Source: Chondrilla cf. caribensis (taxonomy: Eukaryota > Porifera > Demospongiae > Chondrillida > Chondrillidae). From it: a stretch of DNA of 64,000 bases. Below the pieces are notes generated by a model. The model did not search any database. It was not told where the DNA came from and saw only the letters and a program-made list of their open reading frames with translations. A program made the translations under genes and the position numbers. Where the stretch lies: NCBI GenBank assembly GCA_964020155.1, contig OZ026546.1:4417900-4481899 (forward strand), given 5' to 3'. Position 1 is the first letter of the stretch. Each line of letters starts with the position of its first letter. This document shows positions 11,743 to 64,000 of this stretch, one piece after another.

Positions 11743-11986
11743 ATCCTGTAAGAGGCTGTACCAGCTAGCGCCTAGAATGATGAGGAAAACTGCTAGTCAT
11801 TTTTCCTGTTTGACGTCGTTAGCGTCCAAATACAACTTGACTCACTCCACATAGTAGGCAAAGGACTTGGTCTGTGAGGAAACTCGGATAACGATCCAAT
11901 CCACTTAGGAGATGCCATTAGTAACGGTAAAATGATCGATCCAAAGTGAGCAACAAAACAAACGAGATAAAAATCCTAATCCTAAC

Positions 11987-12593
11987 TGAAATATACGTCT
12001 AGCGGTTCACGTATAGTGCGTACATGGTTCACTGTTCGTCACAGCCAGCACTTTGTCTGCTCATTTATTTTTAGGGGCTGCCACAGGCAGCCCCTATATT
12101 GTTTTCATTTCGACTTCCGGTATGTAACGCTCGTCCGATATATAGATATATATATATATATAATATGTGTTCCTACGCGTAACCGCAACAATGAATTTAT
12201 ATTAGAATTTATATTGCGCGAAATAAAGATGGCCGATTTCGAACGCTAACAATTTGAAATTGGGCTAGAATTCGTGCGCTGAAGCTCCGTCGAACATAAT
12301 AACTTCAGCGAAGGTTCTTCTAAACCTAACAAAGACGCCAAGTAATTCGAGTGCGGGGGGCGGCAGCCCCACGAGTTTTTAAACTCGAATTACTTGTTCA
12401 GAATATAATAAGTAAGTCTAAGAATAGAAGCATACAAAAAGGACTAAAGGCGGGAGGCACCACACGCATACACACTGGCTAGACGTATTATAGTTATACA
12501 CCAATCAACTTCAATTAACACATTGTTTAATACTTAGATCATGCAGGACATTTACAACATAAAACTCAAACATGACACACATGGTACACTACA
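11987..12593 (-). repeat. LTR of the Ty3/Gypsy element (5' LTR) carrying a nested insertion
   Basis: Aligns with the LTR at 9181-9429 on both sides of an insertion of about 330 bp. It starts tgaaatatacgtctag and ends ggtacactaca. A second, smaller insertion (atacaccaatcaac ... ttgttt) lies near 12500. Confidence 0.85.
12071..12397 (+). mobile_element. Dispersed element M1 nested in the LTR
   Basis: Absent from the partner LTR, so its boundaries are seen by comparison. It opens with a hairpin (aggggctgcc/ggcagcccct, 12073-12095) and closes with perfect 14-bp arms (caagtaattcgagt at 12339-12352, actcgaattacttg at 12383-12396). Related copies lie in introns of gene A (22590-22815) and gene B (53790-53925). 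It has no coding capacity and an unknown class; no clear target duplication was found. Confidence 0.7.
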
Positions 12594-12977
12594 GGACATG
12601 ATATAAAGTTAATTTGTTATTAAATTTATAGATATATACATGTACAGTGGTATACACATTGGCACAAATTTTGGAGTTCCCAGTATAAGATTCTGGTTAG
12701 CATCCAATACCAACTATAATAAATAGTATTATGTAACATGGAAATATCTCCTGTTCAATTGACATGCATGAAACTAAATGAGATAGTGCAAGCAATTTTG
12801 TGTCGATTGGTCCCACTATATACACAATGTTTAAATAGATTTCATGTGATTCAGAGGAAAATACTTCTCTTCTAGCATTCTGAAACGTTATAGATGCAAA
12901 CCGTTCTGAGTATTAAGTTTACCCAGCCTCATTGACTTCCTGTTTCATTGATTTTTCTTTCTGTATAGAGTCTCACA

Positions 12978-27647
<14,670 letters not shown>

Positions 27648-29500
27648 GCACACTAGAGGATTAAATCACAATCAAGTATGGGTGATCTGACAAACAGTAT
27701 TAATTCTAATAATTATGTAGCTATAAACCAAACACATATGTATCTAGCACATGATAGAATAGTGGATTACATCTATGAGCTCACATTCACAATAATTAAA
27801 GAAAATTGAAGTGTGCAGTATAGTAGAATTAATGGTTGACAATGTATACCCTCCTGGGTGAGCTATGACAGTAACACAGACATATGTATTAATTTTGTCT
27901 AATTGAAAATGAGGGTGCAGCTCGAGGTTGTCAAGGAGTGACAATGGTGTCTGTATCCACTATGGTCCACCAAGGAAGGATAAAATTAATGTCATTCTTT
28001 GGCAGTACCTACTATGTGGTGTTGTGTGTTACATTGTGTTGTTGTACGCTACTCACTATTGTGATACTGCTATATAGTGTATTGTGTTTATCAAAGGACA
28101 AGGTAACGTTGTGATTAAATTGTGAATGACCATTTTTATGATAATGTGGACGGAAACGGTACTACATTGTGGACACAAGCCCCTTTTTTCTTTGATCTAT
28201 CTTCCTTCCACACACCATGACACATTCATCACTGTTGCTTGAATAATATTATGCTGTATTAAACTATACTGAGGGGCAAATTATGATGAAGCTCACATAA
28301 ATTGCAATCACAATTATTTTGTATATCAAATTGCCTGAAATCCACCAGTTTTAGTAATAGGATTCCTAGCAAAAGTGACAGTGACAGGCCCACTGTTTCA
28401 ATTCATATATTATCCCTTTATCAAGCAAAATTGAGTTATTCAGTACACTTCCCCACTGTTAACTGTAAGGTATATGTGAAACATGTTCTGAAGTGTCGAT
28501 GTCATTGTCATTAAGGTACCATTATAATGGAGTGTTCAAGTTCCGTAACCTTCAGTGTATGACACCATCACATAATACACAGTTATATACACTGGAGGTA
28601 CAGCACCATGGCAACAAAGGAACAATTTAAGATAAACTAAAGGATGAAACACTAATGGACAAACATAAACATTAATTCATATAAATAAATAAGAAACTAT
28701 AGGTGGATATAATCACAATAAACAATATTAATATTCCAGTCAAAGTGTCCTATCAACATGGATACAATATAATTATATCAGTAATATTGATAAATTGAAT
28801 ACATATTTTTCGTAATTTATACTATAATAGGATTTATTATTTTATGTATATATATACGCACATATATGATACAATGATACACTGACAGTAATAAAGAACT
28901 AAGAATGCAAACCACAACAAAATAAAATTGACAAATCAAAACAAAAACATTGTTCAAATTCCAGTGGTGTCATATACATGATCTCAAAATTAGAATCATA
29001 CTGTGAGTAACTACATTACAGCCAATGGATTAGGTTCATCCAAATGTAAGTCCAAAAGTAAAGTAAATCATTTCCTGTAAGTTCTATTTTTAGAATAGAC
29101 GTTTCAGATGACCTATTATGTTGGTCATGTGAATTGGAATTGAATACTCTTGTAATGCTATACCGTATGGAGAAATCTGTTAACACATATAAGAATAAGG
29201 GTATAGGAATGATAGACAGTATCTGTGGGAGTGTGTGCCAAATGTGCATACCCTAGTTGCTATGATATGTTGTCCATCATTTTGCATGATTTTAATTGTA
29301 TCACAGTTACAGTCACTGCTGAGAATATAGTCACCTTTCAAACTACTGGCATACCAGCATAATAAGCACATCCTGCAGAAGATCAGATAAGCAAAAGGAA
29401 TTATTATAATAATGTGTCACCTTTATAAACCATATCCATAACTGGGACTCTTAAAAAAACAATATCGAAAGTAGAGATATCCATCCATCTATCTTGCCAT
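27648..29500. other. Intergenic, no gene recognised
   Basis: AT-rich DNA holding the gene A 3' UTR of unknown length. No splice-bounded coding segment was recognised. Confidence 0.4.
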
Positions 29501-29506
29501 TTATAT

Positions 29507-29533
29507 CTTTCTCTCTCCCTCTCTCTCTTTCCC

Positions 29534-29597
<64 letters not shown>
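29507..29597. repeat. (CT)n(TA)n compound microsatellite
   Basis: CT-rich tract running directly into an uninterrupted TA run. Confidence 0.95.
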
Positions 29598-29599
29598 CA

Positions 29600-31150
29600 G
29601 AGCTTAACTCGCCTGCCCACTACATGTGCTACACTGGCAGTGCTGGTAAGTTTATACATGAACTGTACCTGTACTTGTGTATACTGTTTGCTTTTACATG
29701 ACATTGTACTGATTACTGGATCATAAGTCCTCCCACTTACAGGCAACAAGATTGTCATATGTATGTATTTTTAATAACTTGGAACATTGTGAGCTGGAAT
29801 AATGCTTCCATGGAGACCTGGAATTTTCATCGAGACAGATGGACACAATACTGATCACTTCACCCTTGTGACCTGAGATGGTGAATTTAAAAGATGCACT
29901 GGTCAGTAAACAGCAATGAGGCTGGTTGCTGATAACAACTGTCCACATCCCACTGATATAGACACGCATGCTTATCTAGTAGACATTCCAAGTATCATAC
30001 CCCCATATACCTGTACTAGTGTAAACAATCAAAACCAACAATGTTCATTAAGCGGAACAATGATATGGTTGGAAGGTTACATACTTACACAGTGGTAACC
30101 ACGCAAAAACACCCATTGTACCTAAATATATCATGTCTACAGTATCAATACATTTATATTATAGCAATGCCATGCATTGATTTTATAAACTTCGGGTCCT
30201 TTCATAGTACTATATACACCTAATAATAGCCGTGCTAGTGAGAGAGGTCAGGATTGACCTGTGAAATGTCCTCTGCACCTACCATTTTTTGAGTTAGAAG
30301 TGCTGCACCTTATACGAAGGAAGAAAAGTACAGAATTGTGCATATTCATCCCTAGGAAATTAATCTCTGCAGTGAGTAAATCAAAAGAAAGTAAGTACCA
30401 TAATAATATTATGACAGTGTTAACAGTTCCTGTGACAGAACTAGATAATATTTTAGTTCAAGTCGCCATTCGTTATATCGCTTCATTATGCTGCCATGAA
30501 CGCAAAACGTATGAGACTGAAAAGGCTTTGGCCATATGTTGTCGCAAAGTTTTTCCAGTGCACGTTGAGTGGGTTTTTCGACGGAGGAGGGAAATAACGG
30601 CGTATAGTGCGAAAAGAGAAAGATGCCTACGTTCCGGTAACAAGTTAAACCTCTTCCTGGATCAAAAAGTACCTACGAAGTGTCAAATGCTATTAACCAT
30701 GAAGACGGTTTAAATTCAGCGTGAAATTGCGCCGGTAGCGCGAAGAGGGGAGAAAATATTCCGGATAGAACTTCGATCCACTTTTAACGTTTAACCTAGT
30801 TCAACGGGGATCGTCCAGCCGCATATCACGTAGTTCACACTGTTCCCGGGTATCTACGGAGAGGCAAAGAAATGTAGCTATTACACTATTCACTGTCGGC
30901 GAATTGGGAAGACCTGTCGGTTCCCACGGTCTGGCGGGGACATCGCATCGAGCTGCCCTCGATACTCTAGTTAAATCTGTGGTTAGCCTTCGCGGTATAT
31001 CCTTATCACTACACACCGCCCTATGTGAGTTTGTTGAAACCCCGTAAACACTCAATCTAACCAATTCTAAGGTCTTTTTAAACTGGAACAAATAAACAAG
31101 TTCGCGTTGTTTCTGAAAATAATAAACCATACGGCTAATAATACGTGGGC
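29600..31150. other. Intergenic; one unrecognised open frame
   Basis: Contains a 150-codon plus-strand open frame (30261-30713) with no family resemblance that I can see. Base composition becomes more GC-rich from about 30.45 kb, leading into the mobile element at 31162. No gene is supported. Confidence 0.35.
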
Positions 31151-31161
31151 TAACACTCGTA

Positions 31162-31753
31162 TAGTCTGGCGTAGCCGACCCTTGATCCGCCATTTTATTT
31201 TGTTCGGGCGGAAAGGGTCTGGTCTGGTCTGGAACCTATTTCTGTACCACGGCGCAGGAATTCGTGCGCCCAATCAGATTGCAGAACGCCTTTTAGACGC
31301 ATAGAAACGTGAACGACTAATGGTGGCTCATTTCAAGTATAGAAGTGTAGTTTGGCTATCGTTGACTGTCTAAATCCGTGAAAACCACCCGTTTACGTAA
31401 ATTCGGTCGGCTCTATCTATCTCTCAGTGTCAAATCGGGGGGTAGCGGTCTCCCTTTTGCGACGAATCTCACAAACATATGGCTGTTTGCTTCAGAATTC
31501 AAAATTCTTCTATATTTTGGAATTGTAATTGCTGCGCAAAGCCAACAGGACACTGCCGAAGACAACGCATCCTTCGCCAACCGTTGTGCATGAGTGAAAA
31601 TACTCCCTTAGAATATGCGATAATGTGCGATGTATTTACGATTTGTCATCGTCGACTCTGCCTCCCGGTACAGAAATAGGTTCCAGACCAGACCAGACCC
31701 TTTCTCCGCCCCAACAAAATAAGATGGCGGATCAAGGGTCGGCTACGCCAGAC
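31162..31753. mobile_element. Mutator-like foldback element, about 592 bp
   Basis: Long terminal inverted repeats of about 100 bp: the left starts agtctggcgtagccgaccc, the right ends gggtcggctacgccagact. They flank a unique interior. An identical 11-bp taacactcgta lies on each side (31151-31161 and 31754-31764). Long inverted ends with 9-11 bp target duplications fit a non-autonomous MULE. No transposase is present. One base at each edge is ambiguous. Confidence 0.8.
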
Positions 31754-31784
31754 TAACACTCGTACGCATCTAGTGTGCTCTGCC

Positions 31785-33008
31785 ATTAGGTTAGAATTGC
31801 GACAGAGTTTCCCAACGGGGTTCGCTATGTAAGGACTGGCGTGGGAGTAAATCAGTACCTCGTTTGTTGCACTGGGCCATAGACACTCAAACTTCTGCCG
31901 GTAAAATGAATTTCTAGTCCCAGTATACTTACTTCCGCTGGCAAGCAAAGGGCAGGGATTCTCAACACAATCATCCGTTCAGCCATACGATGTCTTCAAC
32001 ATAATATCAATCTCGATGACAAGTCTAATATACCGCGTCCGGTTTTCGTGTTCTAGTAGCCGAAACGCATATATTGCTAGTCTAGCTAGCGAGACCGTCC
32101 GTAAGAGGCGCCGAGGGGCGGAAAAGGGAAGGGACGGTCTAGCCCGAGTAGCGATTAGTTCACACCTACCAATTAACAAATAGCACGTATAGAGTTTCTA
32201 CGGCTCACTATACACCCCGTACGTGTTAGGAGGACCGTAGATGCTCTAACCATAGTTTATGCTCTAACTCAGGGTATATATTATCTGAATTATTTTAGGA
32301 TAATTAATTCTGAATTTTGAAGTTAATGAAAGTGTTACTAAGTGAACTGATATCATTGGAATGAAACTAAAATACGTTACTATCCATACCATGAAAATTA
32401 GGTTAGAATTGCGACAGAGTTTCCCAACGGGGTTCGCTATGTAAGGACTGGCGTGGGAGTAAATCAGTACCTCGTTTGTTGCACTGGGCCATAGACACTC
32501 AAACTTCTGCCGGTAAAATGAATTTCTAGTCCCAGTATACTTACTTCCGCTGGCAAGCAAAGGGCAGGGATTCTCAACACAATCATCCGTTCAGCCATAC
32601 GATGTCTTCAACATAATATCAATCTCGATGACAAGTCTAATATACCGCGTCCGGTTTTCGTGTTCTAGTAGCCGAAACGCATATATTGCTAGTCTAGCTA
32701 GCGAGACCGTCCGTAAGAGGCGCCGAGGGGCGGAAAAGGGAAGGGACGGTCTAGCCCGAGTAGCGATTAGTTCACACCTACCAATTAACAAATAGCACGT
32801 ATAGAGTTTCTACGGCTCACTATACACCCCGTACGTGTTAGGAGGACCGTAGATGCTCTAACCATAGTTTATGCTCTAACTCAGGGTATATATTATCTGA
32901 ATTATTTTAGGATAATTAATTCTGAATTTTGAAGTTAATGAAAGTGTTACTAAGTGAACTGATATCATTGGAATGAAACTAAAATACGTTACTATCCATA
33001 CCATGAAA
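31785..33008 (+). repeat. Perfect tandem duplication, 2 x 612 bp
   Basis: 31785-32396 is repeated at 32397-33008 with no difference that I can find; all frames in one copy recur exactly 612 bp later. Each unit contains a short inverted repeat (gagaccgtcc ... ggacggtct). The duplication lies just upstream of the gene B start. It is either very recent or an assembly artefact. Confidence 0.92.
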
Positions 33009-33137
33009 ATCACCAGATTAAGCTGAACAAATGTCCTGTATGCATGAATGAATTTGTACATCCATGTCATTCTCTGTCCATGGCTCTTTTACTTACAAGG
33101 ATCTTCGGTTCTCCTGCGGTCTTCAACCCAGAAGAGA

Positions 33138-64000
<30,863 letters not shown>

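Larger units (their letters stand above)
9181..12593 (-). mobile_element. Ty3/Gypsy LTR retrotransposon, internally deleted
   Basis: Two direct LTRs beginning TG and ending CA (9181-9429 and 11987-12593) flank a body that reads on the minus strand. In minus-strand order it holds Gag fragments with two CCHC knuckles, the C-terminal part of a protease-like region, then directly the H2C2/integrase region. Reverse transcriptase and RNase H are missing. A purine-rich tract (gggaggagta, minus strand) lies just before the downstream LTR, as expected for a polypurine tract. Frames are broken and no target duplication is evident, so the copy is dead. The gag-pro-RT-INT order is that of the Ty3/Gypsy group. 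Confidence 0.85.

Noticed and set aside
9181..12593. A target-site duplication around the LTR retrotransposon
   Set aside because: Flanking bases (ttgtac and ggacat) do not match, so none is claimed.
31979..32791. Twin 66-codon minus-strand frames
   Set aside because: They are identical because the DNA is a 612-bp duplication. There is no homology or splice evidence.
33048..33137. Upstream ATG giving a longer gene B N-terminus
   Set aside because: It would place about 30 residues before a good signal peptide. The ATG at 33138 gives a normal leader of the same length as gene A.

Overview
This is eukaryotic, metazoan-type DNA: AT-rich, intron-rich and full of (TG/AC)n microsatellites, with coding sequence split into many short exons. 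A sponge is my best guess, because Calx-beta arrays with phase-1 exons recall the demosponge aggregation-factor and adhesion-receptor repertoire. The sequence alone does not fix the phylum. No bacterial genes, CRISPR arrays or rRNA genes were seen, and no tRNA gene was noticed by eye.

Layout. (1) 1-9.2 kb: a candidate last exon (one membrane helix) of an upstream plus-strand gene, then mostly repeats. These include an inverted repeat pair, two foldbacks, a stop-riddled relic of an EGF exon with a duplicated 3' flank, a dispersed repeat family and many CA/TG tracts. (2) 9.18-12.59 kb: a minus-strand Ty3/Gypsy LTR retrotransposon that has lost reverse transcriptase and RNase H; one LTR carries a nested repeat insertion. 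(3) 12.98-27.65 kb: gene A, a complete adhesion GPCR of 28 exons with signal peptide, 11 Calx-beta domains, hormone-receptor motif, GAIN/GPS and seven membrane helices. One Calx-beta exon carries a one-base deletion that stops the frame. (4) 27.65-33.1 kb: intergenic, with a Mutator-like foldback element and a perfect 612-bp tandem duplication. (5) 33.14 kb to the window edge: gene B, a very large receptor-like gene in the same orientation. It has a signal peptide, 18 cassettes (36 Calx-beta domains), EGF, Ig-like, FN3, four more Ig-like domains and EGF, and runs off the window.

The two genes share one building block. It is a three-exon cassette (a about 135 nt, b about 348 nt, c about 201 nt) bounded by phase-1 introns and coding for two Calx-beta domains. 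Any number of cassettes can be added, lost or skipped without changing frame. The middle exon b is nearly identical in DNA across most cassettes of both genes, while exons a and c are diverged, and gene B contains a clear 4.25-kb internal tandem duplication. The locus therefore looks like an actively recombining, homogenising receptor cluster for calcium-dependent extracellular recognition, with one member wired to a GPCR. Recognition as the function is inference.
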